Shown here: piece after piece, positions 28,677-37,828 of the stretch
Layout: each line of letters begins with the position of its first letter
How positions within the stretch are numbered: the first letter of the stretch is position 1
Origin: Veillonella sp. R32
GTDB lineage: Bacteria; Bacillota; Negativicutes; Veillonellales; Veillonellaceae
Assembly (NCBI RefSeq): GCF_010093125.1
Contig: NZ_NMZQ01000010.1
Location: 1 to 64,000 of the forward strand
DNA length: 64,000 nucleotides
Direction: 5' to 3'
Translations under genes and position numbers: made by a program
Notes under the pieces: generated by a model
Database searches by the model: none
What the model saw: only the letters and a program-made list of their open reading frames with translations
Told to the model about the DNA's origin: nothing

Positions 28677-29987
28677 CTATTTTGTTAAACGTACTTCATC
28701 AAATTGAGTGCCATCAAACCAAAATGCTTTTACAATTAATGCATTCCCCTCTTTACTTAGCAACAAGTAATTAGGTTTGTCATCAGAGGGCGGTGCATAT
28801 TCATCTAATGGATGTGTTTGCCAACGTTCATTATAAAAAATATCCCCAGCCACACCACTTACAATATAATATGGTCCCGTCTTACTCCGTTCATAATTAA
28901 CGATATGACCATGACGACGATACATATGATAATGACCTGCCAATACTAAATCTACATTATAAATTTCAAAAATTGGCATAAAAATGCGTCCTATCTCAGA
29001 AAAGCCGGACGCACTATTTGGATTTTTAGCCCGACCATACTGGAAAACATCACGATGCATCAAAACAACTTTCCAAGGAGCCTTAGTATTTTGTAAATCT
29101 TCACGAAGCCAAGCTAATTCGCCAGCTTTCATTTGTTCGCGCACCCCTTCAGGCATCGCTTCAAATTCTGTATCAACTACTACAAAGTGAACCTCACCAT
29201 AGTCAAACGAGTAAAACGGTTCACGTCGTAAGGTTGAATTAGCTTGCACAAAGGGAAAGAAATGAGAATAGGCTAAAGGGGCTCGAAACTTTAAATCAGT
29301 CGTATAAAATTCATGGGAACCGATAACACCTGCAAAAGGAACTTCTGAAATCATTGGTTCGACCGCATGAAACCATTCATTCCATTGCTTTGCTGATTCA
29401 CCATTATCTACTAAATCACCAAGATTAACAAAAAACTGCACATTCGGATTTTGCCCATAAGCAGTTTTTACTAAATTTGACCACTTCGTATAGTCATTCG
29501 ATTGTGAGTCAGGAAATATGAGGGCTGAAAAATTAGCATTCTGCTTCGTACTCAACGAATGCCATTCATCATCGGTATGACCTTCACGTCCCACTTGATA
29601 TACATATTCTTCATTAGGCTGTAAATCGCGCAAATCTACACGATAAATATAACGCCGTTCTTTACCATCTTCAAACATTTCTGATACGGCATACACTGTC
29701 TGCATGGTATCATCGCTATGCCCTTTGAGCTTATACTTTACCACTGAGTTAGCTTGTTGGGCCTTCGTTTCCCATAAAATAATACGTCGTGTACTCATAT
29801 CAGGAGTCACTAATTGACGTATATGTAATGGCTTGCTGTCAGAAACTGGCATGTATTTGTGATATCCCGCCACCATACGCTGCCAAATTCCCGCGTCCTT
29901 TTCATCTGCCCCACTATAGCTCCACCACACCAAAGCCATTATGGCGCACACAAAAATGGCGCTTACGGTTAATCCCGTACGCTTCAT
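28677..29987 (-). CDS. Membrane-anchored purple-acid-phosphatase-like metallophosphoesterase (paralogue 2)
   Basis: This 436-residue protein is co-linear with the one at 21845-23185 (TM anchor, Fn3-like N-domain, calcineurin-like domain) and shares long identical stretches. One key difference is visible: the metal-binding motif that reads GNHE in paralogue 1 reads GSHE here (GVIGSHEFY), replacing a near-invariant metal-ligand Asn by Ser. The other motifs (GDLVDNGES, LMHRDVF, AGHYHMYRR) are intact. It may have altered metal use or reduced activity. The RBS is weak (GGAGTGG far from the ATG). Confidence 0.88.
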   Translation of the reverse strand: MKRTGLTVSAIFVCAIMALVWWSYSGADEKDAGIWQRMVAGYHKYMPVSDSKPLHIRQLVTPDMSTRRIILWETKAQQANSVVKYKLKGHSDDTMQTVYAVSEMFEDGKERRYIYRVDLRDLQPNEEYVYQVGREGHTDDEWHSLSTKQNANFSALIFPDSQSNDYTKWSNLVKTAYGQNPNVQFFVNLGDLVDNGESAKQWNEWFHAVEPMISEVPFAGVIGSHEFYTTDLKFRAPLAYSHFFPFVQANSTLRREPFYSFDYGEVHFVVVDTEFEAMPEGVREQMKAGELAWLREDLQNTKAPWKVVLMHRDVFQYGRAKNPNSASGFSEIGRIFMPIFEIYNVDLVLAGHYHMYRRHGHIVNYERSKTGPYYIVSGVAGDIFYNERWQTHPLDEYAPPSDDKPNYLLLSKEGNALIVKAFWFDGTQFDEVRLTK

Positions 29988-30356
29988 AGTTTCTTATTCC
30001 ACTCCTATTGTCACATTTAAACTGCTACCACAACACATACATAAATATACATACTATTTTCACGTTACAATACGCATATCTATATACACATTCAAATATC
30101 TCTATTCCACTATACACTACTATCATTATATATCATTAATTATATATAACGCAATATTTATAATAAACTTTCATCAATTACATATATATACTTTTTTATA
30201 CAAAAAACACCATAACCAAGGACATTTTCACCATAAATAGTCCTTATTTTTACTACAAACATAAAAAAAGAGAAATCAACGAATCGTAAAAATATTCATT
30301 GATTCCTCTTTTTTACACATTTTTATAGAAGCGTATGCTTCCTCATCAATATATAA
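29988..30356. other. AT-rich intergenic region with mglC terminator
   Basis: This 369-bp, strongly AT-rich stretch includes the promoter region of the phosphoesterase gene and, at its right end, the terminator of the galactose operon. No gene is apparent. Confidence 0.6.
30264..30314 (-). terminator. Terminator of the galactose operon
   Basis: A 21-bp stem (30264-30284 with 30294-30314, two mismatches) sits 43 bp beyond the mglC stop codon, with A/T tracts on both flanks. Confidence 0.8.
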
Positions 30357-31364
30357 TTATTTACGAGCTAAGTATTTACGAACGTCTACAGCTACAGCTA
30401 CTACGATAATTAAACCCTTAATAATGAGCTGCCAATATGGTCCCATACCAACGAAGGTTAAACCGTAGTTAATAACGGTAAAGATAAGTACGCCAGCAAT
30501 AATGCCTGGTACCGTACCAATACCACCTGTAACGGATACGCCCCCTACTACCGCGGCAGCGATAGCATCTAATTCATACATGTTACCATAGTTATTAGTA
30601 GCCCCACCAGTACGAGCCGCTTCCAAAATACCACCTACACCATATAAAGCCCCAGCAATAACATAAATAGCAATTAAGGTAGCCGCTACATTAATCCCCG
30701 ACACCACAGCGGCTTGTGGGTTACCACCAATGGCAAACATATTTTTACCAAGCACGGTCTTGTTATACACAATCCACATAACAAAGGCAATAACGGCCGC
30801 AATAATTACAATATAGGGAATCGTAATAACCCCTAAGTCTAAGGAGCCAGAACCGAATACGGTAAATTCAGGACGTAAACCACCAATTGGTTGCGAATTA
30901 TTTGGTTCCATATCAAAATACAAGGAACATACGCCATAGGTCATAACCATAGTGCCTAAAGTAGCAATAAATGGCACAATTTTTAAATACGCTACAATCA
31001 ACCCTGAAATAAGACCAACCAAAGCCCCTACGGCAATGGCAATAATAATCGGTAAGAACGTAGGTAATTGTGGCACCTGTTCAAAGAAGGGATGCGGATA
31101 ATTGGGCATCTGCGATAAAGAAGCCGACACGACAGCGGTCAAACCAACGACACGACCAGCCGATAAGTCACACCCTGCAGTAATCAAAATCATAGCTGAC
31201 CCTAAGGCAATGATGACACGTGGCGACGATTGAATTAAAATATCGCGAAAACTAGTCATCGATAAAAAGTTAGGGCTATAAATAGAAATGGCCGCTACTA
31301 ATACAACCAATACAATATAAATAGCATTTTGCGTCATAAACTTGCTAATGCGTGATCCATTCAT
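30357..31364 (-). CDS. mglC: Galactose/methylgalactoside ABC transporter permease
   Basis: This 335-residue membrane protein has eight to ten TM segments and matches MglC/RbsC permeases, including ITAGCDLSAGRVVGLTAVVS and GGIGTVPGIIAGVLIF near the C-terminus. It pairs with MglA and MglB to import galactose. AGGAGG precedes the ATG, and 12 bp separate it from mglA. Confidence 0.92.
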   Translation of the reverse strand: MNGSRISKFMTQNAIYIVLVVLVAAISIYSPNFLSMTSFRDILIQSSPRVIIALGSAMILITAGCDLSAGRVVGLTAVVSASLSQMPNYPHPFFEQVPQLPTFLPIIIAIAVGALVGLISGLIVAYLKIVPFIATLGTMVMTYGVCSLYFDMEPNNSQPIGGLRPEFTVFGSGSLDLGVITIPYIVIIAAVIAFVMWIVYNKTVLGKNMFAIGGNPQAAVVSGINVAATLIAIYVIAGALYGVGGILEAARTGGATNNYGNMYELDAIAAAVVGGVSVTGGIGTVPGIIAGVLIFTVINYGLTFVGMGPYWQLIIKGLIIVVAVAVDVRKYLARK

Positions 31365-31376
31365 TGTTATGTCCTC

Positions 31377-32888
31377 CTATACTAAACCTGCTGTAGCAAG
31401 TTCCATGATTTTTTCTTCCGTTGCGTCTTTAGCATCAATAATGCCTTCCATAATGCCATTACTCATAACCATTATGCGGTCACTCATCCCTAGCAATTCC
31501 GACATTTCCGAAGAAATCATGATTACACTTTTACCTTGCGAAGCTAAGCGATTAATAATCGTGTAAATTTCATATTTAGCCCCCACATCAATACCACGGG
31601 TGGGTTCATCGAGCAATAAAATTTCAGGATTCGTATTTAACCATCTTGAAATCAGTACTTTTTGCTGATTCCCACCAGACAAGGATTGAATGCGCGTCTG
31701 TGTATCAGGAGTTTTGATACGCAGTGAAGCAACACCTTCTTGCGTATCTACTTCACGCAGTTTGTCATTTAATAAACCTGCTTTATTACGGTATTTAGGC
31801 ATACATGCCATAGTGTTATTATCCACAATATTGAGCATTGGGAAAATCCCCGTAGCTCGTCGTTCTTCCGTTAAAAGCGCAATATGATGTTTCTTTGCAT
31901 CCCGTGGGCTTTTAATCTTAACTTCTTTACCATGAATAAAAATCTTACCCGCAGCCAAGTGACGAAGTCCAAATAAGGCTTCAATAACTTCTGTTCGCTG
32001 CGCCCCTACTAAGCCACCAATACCAAGTACTTCACCTTTGCGCAAAGAAAAGTTAACATCTTTAAAGGAATGGTCACGAATCGAGGTCATCCCTTCAACA
32101 CGCAAGATTTCTTCCCCTGGTTCATTCGTTTTCTCAGGGAATAATTGCGTCATTTCACGGCCTACCATCCGTTTAATAATTAGGTCGGTTGTAAGTTCTT
32201 CTGACGGCCAAGTACCTATATAGTTACCATCACGCATAATCGTTACTTCGTCGGATATGCGCAGGATTTCTTCCATTTTATGAGAAATATAGATGATAGC
32301 CACCCCTTTAGCTTTCAAGCTTTCAATAATTTTAAATAAGTGCTCTACTTCATCACTTGTCAGCGATGAGGTTGGTTCATCCATTACAATGATACGTGCG
32401 CTATGCGACACGGCTTTAGCAATTTCAATACTTTGCAATTTAGAAACGGATAAATGACCAGCCAATTCTTCTGGATCAATATCTACGTCAATTTCTTTAA
32501 ACAAAGCCAACGTATCTTCTTTCATTTTCTTGTGGTCCACCAATTTAAGGGGGCCAATTCGTCTGGTTGGGAAACGTCCTAACCATAAATTTTCCATAAC
32601 ATTTCGTTGAAGTACAGGATATAATTCCTGATGAATCATGGAAATACCAAGCTCCAACGCGGTCCGTGAATCAGCAATTTCTACTGGTTCACCATTAAGT
32701 ATAATTTGTCCCTCATCCTGTTTATATATACCAAATAAGCATTTCATCAAGGTCGATTTCCCAGCCCCATTTTCGCCCATCAGCGCATGTACCGAACCTG
32801 GACGGAGCCGCAGAGATACATCATTTAGTGCCTTTACGCCGGGAAATGATTTGGTTATATGTTGCATCTCTAAAATATACTCGCTCAT
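31377..32888 (-). CDS. mglA: Galactose/methylgalactoside ABC transporter ATP-binding protein
   Basis: This 503-residue protein has two fused ABC domains. The first has Walker A GENGAGKST (about 37-45) and signature LSVSKLQSIEIAKA; the second has a degenerate Walker A region (GGLVGAQRTEV) and signature LSGGNQQKV. This asymmetry is typical of MglA/RbsA. The spacer to mglB contains a stem-loop that may lower expression of mglA relative to mglB. Confidence 0.93.
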   Translation of the reverse strand: MSEYILEMQHITKSFPGVKALNDVSLRLRPGSVHALMGENGAGKSTLMKCLFGIYKQDEGQIILNGEPVEIADSRTALELGISMIHQELYPVLQRNVMENLWLGRFPTRRIGPLKLVDHKKMKEDTLALFKEIDVDIDPEELAGHLSVSKLQSIEIAKAVSHSARIIVMDEPTSSLTSDEVEHLFKIIESLKAKGVAIIYISHKMEEILRISDEVTIMRDGNYIGTWPSEELTTDLIIKRMVGREMTQLFPEKTNEPGEEILRVEGMTSIRDHSFKDVNFSLRKGEVLGIGGLVGAQRTEVIEALFGLRHLAAGKIFIHGKEVKIKSPRDAKKHHIALLTEERRATGIFPMLNIVDNNTMACMPKYRNKAGLLNDKLREVDTQEGVASLRIKTPDTQTRIQSLSGGNQQKVLISRWLNTNPEILLLDEPTRGIDVGAKYEIYTIINRLASQGKSVIMISSEMSELLGMSDRIMVMSNGIMEGIIDAKDATEEKIMELATAGLV

Positions 32889-32909
32889 GCTTGCCCTCCT
32901 ACCAGTATT

Positions 32910-32950
32910 AGTAAGTGAGGGAGGCCTGCAACAAGCCTCCCCAACTTACT
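32910..32950 (-). other. Stem-loop between mglB and mglA
   Basis: Imperfect 16-bp arms (32910-32925 with 32935-32950) lie in the mglB-mglA spacer without a T tract. Such hairpins often protect the upstream binding-protein mRNA and lower expression of the genes behind it. Confidence 0.6.
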
Positions 32951-32958
32951 TGTATGAC

Positions 32959-33999
32959 TTATTTATCACCTAAGATTTGATCTGCATTTTCTTTCGTTAC
33001 GATTTCGTAAGGAACCCAGATATATTGTTTGTCGATAATTTCGAATCCTACATTATCTTTTGTTGGTGTTTCACCTTTAGATAATACTAACATTAAGTTA
33101 AATACAGCGTCCCCTTGTTTCTTAGCATTATTAAGTACAGTACCTAATAAAGTGCCATCTTTCAAAGCCTGTACAGCTGGTGCGGTTGCATCTACCCCTA
33201 CGACTGGCATATATTTACCATCTTTGAAATACCCCGCTGCTTTCAATGCTTCAATAGCACCTAAGGCCATGTCATCATTGTTAGAAATTACAGCATCAAT
33301 TTTATCGCCATAGCTAGATAAGAAAGCTGCCATTTTTTCCTGACCTTTTACACGGTCCCACATAGCTGTGTCTTGCGCAATTTCATCTACTTGAATACCT
33401 TCTTTTTTGAGGGATTCAATTACATATTTAGAACGAAGTTCTGCATCTTGATGGCCTGGTTCGCCTTTAATTAATACATAGTGTAATACATTGTCTTTGC
33501 TCTTATAAGCTTCTGGATGCTTTTTGAAGTAATCGGCTAAGATTTTACCTTGCATTTCACCGCTTTGTTCTGCTTTAGCCCCTACATAGTACACTTTGTC
33601 CCATTTTGCCATGTCTTCTGTTAACGGTTCACGGTTCATGAAAACAACAGGTACATTCGCTGCTTTTGCTTTTTCTATAATCCCACCAGCTGCTGGACGG
33701 TCAACAATGTTAACACCAATGGCTTTGTATTTTTTGTTAAGGAATAAATCAACTTTTTCGTTTTGGGTAGGTTGGGAGTTCTGGCTATCTACGATATCCA
33801 CTTTTGCTTTCCCCTTAGCGTCTGCATCGATACGAGCGCGTACGCCACTCATGAAGGTATCGTCAAATTTGTAAATGGCCACCCCTACTTGTGGCAATTC
33901 ACCACCACCAGAATTACTAGAATCACTGCCACAACCACTCACTACCAAAGCCCCTACTGCGAAGGTTGCTAACATTGCTGCTTTCCATGCCTTTTTCAC
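32959..33999 (-). CDS. mglB: Galactose-binding lipoprotein
   Basis: This 346-residue periplasmic-binding protein has a lipobox ending at Cys23 (VVSGC). The body is a type-1 sugar-binding fold with VAIYKFDDTFMSGVR and ISNNDDMALGAIEALK, matching MglB. It starts at GTG, eight bases after AAAGGAGG. It delivers galactose or methylgalactoside to MglAC. Confidence 0.92.
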   Translation of the reverse strand: MKKAWKAAMLATFAVGALVVSGCGSDSSNSGGGELPQVGVAIYKFDDTFMSGVRARIDADAKGKAKVDIVDSQNSQPTQNEKVDLFLNKKYKAIGVNIVDRPAAGGIIEKAKAANVPVVFMNREPLTEDMAKWDKVYYVGAKAEQSGEMQGKILADYFKKHPEAYKSKDNVLHYVLIKGEPGHQDAELRSKYVIESLKKEGIQVDEIAQDTAMWDRVKGQEKMAAFLSSYGDKIDAVISNNDDMALGAIEALKAAGYFKDGKYMPVVGVDATAPAVQALKDGTLLGTVLNNAKKQGDAVFNLMLVLSKGETPTKDNVGFEIIDKQYIWVPYEIVTKENADQILGDK

Positions 34000-34065
34000 G
34001 AGAAATTCCTCCTTTAAGATGAAACTGTAGACTCTATATTTCGCTATGTTTAGCGGTTCTACCTA

Positions 34066-35250
34066 TTACCGGCCCCCATTGAGCCATACTTCACTAGCAC
34101 GCCGACTGCTTACAATATCTACCATCCCCAGTAACGTGTAGTAACTACCATTACCAGAGTAGACTAAGTCAACCCCTTGCGCTCGATGAAGGTTCTTTTC
34201 TAACACGGTTCGTAAAATAGGATCCATTGTTCCTACTGCATTCCCCATGGCACTACTTAAAATAATCCGTTGTGGATTAATCATATTGTATAAATTAGCT
34301 AAGGTGATTCCTAAGTATTTCCCCACGCGATTTAACGCTTCTAAACAAATCTCATCGCCTTCAACCGCAGCCTCATAAATAGGCTCTACGCGGAAAGCAT
34401 CTGCTAAGATGTCTTCATTAGTCGCCACTTTAGATAGACGGCCTTTCTTAACTTCATTGAGCACGTACTCACGGATAGCCGTTTCAGAAGCCACTTCCTC
34501 TAAACGAGTAAAGGAATCGGTCTTACTTTCGTCAATATCAATGACCGAATAACCAATTTCACCAGCACAGTCATTGTAACCACGATAAAGGGCTCCATGG
34601 TAAATCAAAGACGCCCCTAAGCCATAGCTAAATTTCAAAACTAACAGATTTTCAATGCCTTTGCCACTGCCATAATAATATTCACCAGTGGATAAACAAC
34701 GCACATCATTCTCTACATACGTAGGCAATTGAAAACGTTCTTCTAAAATATATTTGAACGGAATATTCGTCCATTTACCATTGGGTGAAAAAATGGAAAT
34801 ACCTTTCTTGGAATCAACTGGACCGCGTAAAATTAAACCAATGGCAGCAATGGTCCAGCGCATATCTTCAATAATGTCTTCCGCACAATGATAGATGATA
34901 TTTAAAATTTCCTCCACAGTTAACCCAATGATGGATTGTTTCATTTGATGCAAAATAATACCGCCAGACTGCACGACGTAGCACACTACATTGTGCGTGC
35001 GCACGTGAATAATTAATAGCATTTCCTTCTGCTCATTAAATTTTAACAACATAGAGGGTCGCCCCAAAGCGCTCCGCTCTTGCCGATCTTCATAGATGAG
35101 CCCCTTATCTGCTAAGGTATTGCAAATATTGGTAACCGTAGGTGGAGTTATCCCTGTATTGCGGGCAATAATGGCTTTAGACACCGAACCATTACGGCGT
35201 ATGTAATTTAAAATTATTTCATCATTGCTCAATACCTGCTTAGATTGCAT
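34066..35250 (-). CDS. ROK family transcriptional regulator
   Basis: This 394-residue protein has an N-terminal winged helix (about 5-65, YIRRNGSVSKAIIARNTGITPPTV) and a ROK kinase-like domain with GLGASLIYHGALYRGYNDCAGEIGY. It resembles NagC/XylR-type repressors. The canonical Cys-rich zinc motif of ROK proteins is not obvious. It lies inside the operon between galK and mglB, so it most likely controls galactose use. AGGAGGTG precedes the ATG. Confidence 0.88.
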   Translation of the reverse strand: MQSKQVLSNDEIILNYIRRNGSVSKAIIARNTGITPPTVTNICNTLADKGLIYEDRQERSALGRPSMLLKFNEQKEMLLIIHVRTHNVVCYVVQSGGIILHQMKQSIIGLTVEEILNIIYHCAEDIIEDMRWTIAAIGLILRGPVDSKKGISIFSPNGKWTNIPFKYILEERFQLPTYVENDVRCLSTGEYYYGSGKGIENLLVLKFSYGLGASLIYHGALYRGYNDCAGEIGYSVIDIDESKTDSFTRLEEVASETAIREYVLNEVKKGRLSKVATNEDILADAFRVEPIYEAAVEGDEICLEALNRVGKYLGITLANLYNMINPQRIILSSAMGNAVGTMDPILRTVLEKNLHRAQGVDLVYSGNGSYYTLLGMVDIVSSRRASEVWLNGGR

Positions 35251-35270
35251 TCCTTCACCTCCTCAGGTAT

Positions 35271-36425
35271 TTATAAACTATATACGCCATCGCCTATTTC
35301 AGCATCATATAAAGTTGGTTCCGTACCAATAGCCGCTTCATATAATTTAGGCACATTTTCTTTAAACGCCGCTACCGCTTCACTCGCTACGAGCGCAATG
35401 GCACAGCCACCAAAGCCGGCCCCAGTCATACGCGAAGCCAAACAACCTGGTTGTTGCCGCGCAATATCAACGATAGTGTCTAGCTCTAAGCCACTCACTT
35501 CATAGTCATGTTTTAAAGACTCATGAGAAGCTGTAATAATGTCTGCAATCTTAGTTGTATCACCGGCTTGTAAGGCCTCCATAAAGGCAAGAACTCTAAG
35601 ATTTTCCGTAATGACATGCCGCGCCCGACGACGCAATACCTCATCGGCAATAAGCGCTAAATCAGCTTCTGTGCCTAGTGCTAAGGCTTTCAAAGGATGG
35701 TGCTTCTGAATCTCGGCCAGCGCTGCATCACATTCTGCTTTACGTTCATTAAACTTGGAATCTACTAGGCCACGTTTTTTATTAGTATTCATAATAATGA
35801 GATGGTAATCACCCCAATTCAGTGGTACATGTTTAAATTCCATAGCCGTGCAATCTAGGAGCACACCATGACCATCCTTACCATGACTAATGGCAAACTG
35901 ATCCATAATACCTACCTTAACGCCGACGAAGTTATATTCTACTTGTTGTGCCATTTCAGCCAACTTTGTCCTATCGATAGGCGTAAAATCTAAGTGACTC
36001 CATAACATATAGCCTGTTAAATCTAGAATACAAGCCGAAGACGATAACCCCGCCCCAGCAGGTAAATTGCCACTATAAAATAAATCCATACCAGGCAAGG
36101 TGTGACCTGCTTTTTTCAAAAACTCAATAATCCCAAGGGGATAGTTAGCCCAGTCATGAGCCGTATCATATACAAAATCTTCGTTTATATCGACCACTAC
36201 AGTAGTTTCCATATTTTCCGAATAGAGACGAACCTTTGAATCGTCCCGTAGACGCATGGCTCCCCAAATCCCACAAGTTAAGGCAGCGGGAAATACATGA
36301 CCACCATTATAATCTTGGTGCTCGCCAATAATATTTACACGCCCCGGGGCAAAATAGCAATCAATGGGCTTTCCAGTATCTCCGAATTGCTCAATAAATT
36401 TAGCTATTAGTTCCGCTTTATTCAT
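35271..36425 (-). CDS. galK: Galactokinase
   Basis: This 384-residue GHMP kinase carries the galactokinase signature PGRVNIIGEHQDYNGG (27-42) and the ATP motif GAGLSSSA. It phosphorylates galactose at C1, the first step of the Leloir pathway. Its ATG overlaps the end of galT by 8 bp, so the two are coupled. Confidence 0.95.
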   Translation of the reverse strand: MNKAELIAKFIEQFGDTGKPIDCYFAPGRVNIIGEHQDYNGGHVFPAALTCGIWGAMRLRDDSKVRLYSENMETTVVVDINEDFVYDTAHDWANYPLGIIEFLKKAGHTLPGMDLFYSGNLPAGAGLSSSACILDLTGYMLWSHLDFTPIDRTKLAEMAQQVEYNFVGVKVGIMDQFAISHGKDGHGVLLDCTAMEFKHVPLNWGDYHLIIMNTNKKRGLVDSKFNERKAECDAALAEIQKHHPLKALALGTEADLALIADEVLRRRARHVITENLRVLAFMEALQAGDTTKIADIITASHESLKHDYEVSGLELDTIVDIARQQPGCLASRMTGAGFGGCAIALVASEAVAAFKENVPKLYEAAIGTEPTLYDAEIGDGVYSL

Positions 36426-37413
36426 TATTCATATCTTCCTTTTCTAAAATCTGATTAACTAACTTGCGTAATACAGGCGCCGTTTCTTCTACAGCACTGG
36501 TATTAGCAGCCGCCCAGGCTCCCATTTCCGAAGATGCATAATATTTAATCTTATTTGCTTCTCTAAATGGTGGGTAAAACTCAATATGGAAATGGTAATA
36601 ATCTTTAGCTCTAGCATATTCTGGACTATTCACCGGCATCTGATGATATACCATCATGTATGGGAATGGCGCTTTGAATAATTCGTCAAAGGCCTGAGTA
36701 ACTACTTTTAAAATGCGTGCTAAATCTTCCCGTTCTTTAGCCGTGCAATCAGCCAGCATACCTAAATGACGTTTCGAAACAATAAATACGCCATACGGAT
36801 AATCGGTGAAGAACGGAATATAGGCTACAAAACTATCATTTTCAGCAACAATGCGCTTATCTGAGTCTTTTTCTTCTTCGTTCATTTGACAGAGTAAGCA
36901 ACGTTTCCGCTTCTCATAGTGGTCTTTACAATTGCGAAGCTCTGTTTCAATCTTCTGTGGCACAAATGGATAGCCATAAATCTGCCCGTGCGGATGTGGC
37001 ATTGTCACCCCTACCGCTTCCCCTTTATTTTCAAAAGGATACACGTATTTAATTCGTTTATCGGCACTCAAAGCGGTGCAACGATCAGCAATTAAGTCTA
37101 ATAACTCCACAATGTGTGACACAGACAAATCGTAAAACTTTACATTATGTCGTGGTGAATACAAAATGACTTCACATTTGCCATAATTCTCAGCACTCTT
37201 GTAGAAACCACCATCCCAATATGGCGCTTCTGGATGCTGCGTTAAAGCAGGAAAATCATTATCATAAGCATACACAGTAAATTCTGAAGGCACCTTTTTC
37301 CCTTCGCCTGGGCAAAACGGACACCAATCTTGTGGCATATTGGGACGCATTTTACGGTTTGATGCGACCATCGTCCATGTGCCGAGTAATGGATTCCATC
37401 TTAATTCTGACAT
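36418..37413 (-). CDS. galT: Galactose-1-phosphate uridylyltransferase
   Basis: The protein is 331 residues from the ATG at 37413, nine bases after GAGGAG; an in-frame GTG at 37431 precedes that site and is rejected. The catalytic His-Pro-His is at 140-142 (TMPHPHGQ), with zinc-type Cys31 and Cys34. It exchanges UMP between UDP-glucose and galactose-1-phosphate. It heads the galT-galK-ROK-mglBAC operon. galE is not in the window. Confidence 0.95.
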   Translation of the reverse strand: MSELRWNPLLGTWTMVASNRKMRPNMPQDWCPFCPGEGKKVPSEFTVYAYDNDFPALTQHPEAPYWDGGFYKSAENYGKCEVILYSPRHNVKFYDLSVSHIVELLDLIADRCTALSADKRIKYVYPFENKGEAVGVTMPHPHGQIYGYPFVPQKIETELRNCKDHYEKRKRCLLCQMNEEEKDSDKRIVAENDSFVAYIPFFTDYPYGVFIVSKRHLGMLADCTAKEREDLARILKVVTQAFDELFKAPFPYMMVYHQMPVNSPEYARAKDYYHFHIEFYPPFREANKIKYYASSEMGAWAAANTSAVEETAPVLRKLVNQILEKEDMNNE

Positions 37414-37550
37414 ACTATCCGCTCCTCGCACTTAATAAACTACTTAAGAAAATATATTACAAATATATTTTTCCATATGTCACTCTTTTTTTCAAGCCAT
37501 AATTGACAATCCTCCATACCAATTTCACATACCCCCTGAAATAATAAAAA

Positions 37551-37595
37551 AAGAGGCTATAAAGCCGCATTATTACTGCAACTTTATAACCTCTC
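37551..37595 (-). terminator. Terminator downstream of metQ
   Basis: A stem of about 13 bp with one mismatch (AGAGGCTATAAAG with CTTTATAACCTCT) is followed on the minus strand by TTTTTTTATTATT. It is over 230 bp past the metQ stop, with structured RNA in between. Confidence 0.75.
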
Positions 37596-37679
37596 CTATT
37601 ATTTTTGTGCGTTTTTGGAAACAAAAAACTAAGCATTTACTTAATTTCTTAATTAAGTATAACCTAAAAACATATATAA

Positions 37680-37745
37680 AAACCATTAATTGCTTAGTGA
37701 GTACGCATCGCACACTACCTACCAACACTAAGCAACCAATGGTTT
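37680..37745 (-). ncRNA. Long stem-loop in the metQ 3' region (candidate 3' UTR element or sRNA)
   Basis: Twenty-nt arms at 37680-37699 and 37726-37745 pair with only two G-U type mismatches around a 26-nt loop. It is not a known family I recognise, and expression is unproven. Confidence 0.3.
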
Positions 37746-37828
37746 CACTAACATGCCGAGATGCTCAGCTCATAGCCAACTCCGTCCACGCCTCGGCACG
37801 CCACAGCCAACACGTCCCTAAGTAAATC

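Larger units (their letters stand above)
37414..37828. other. Structured region between metQ and galT
   Basis: This 415-bp stretch contains three predicted stem-loops: the terminator at 37551-37595, a long imperfect stem of 20-nt arms at 37680-37745, and a 7-bp stem (TGCCGAG/CTCGGCA) at about 37755-37799. No ORF is convincing. It could be a structured metQ 3' UTR or a small RNA. Confidence 0.5.
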
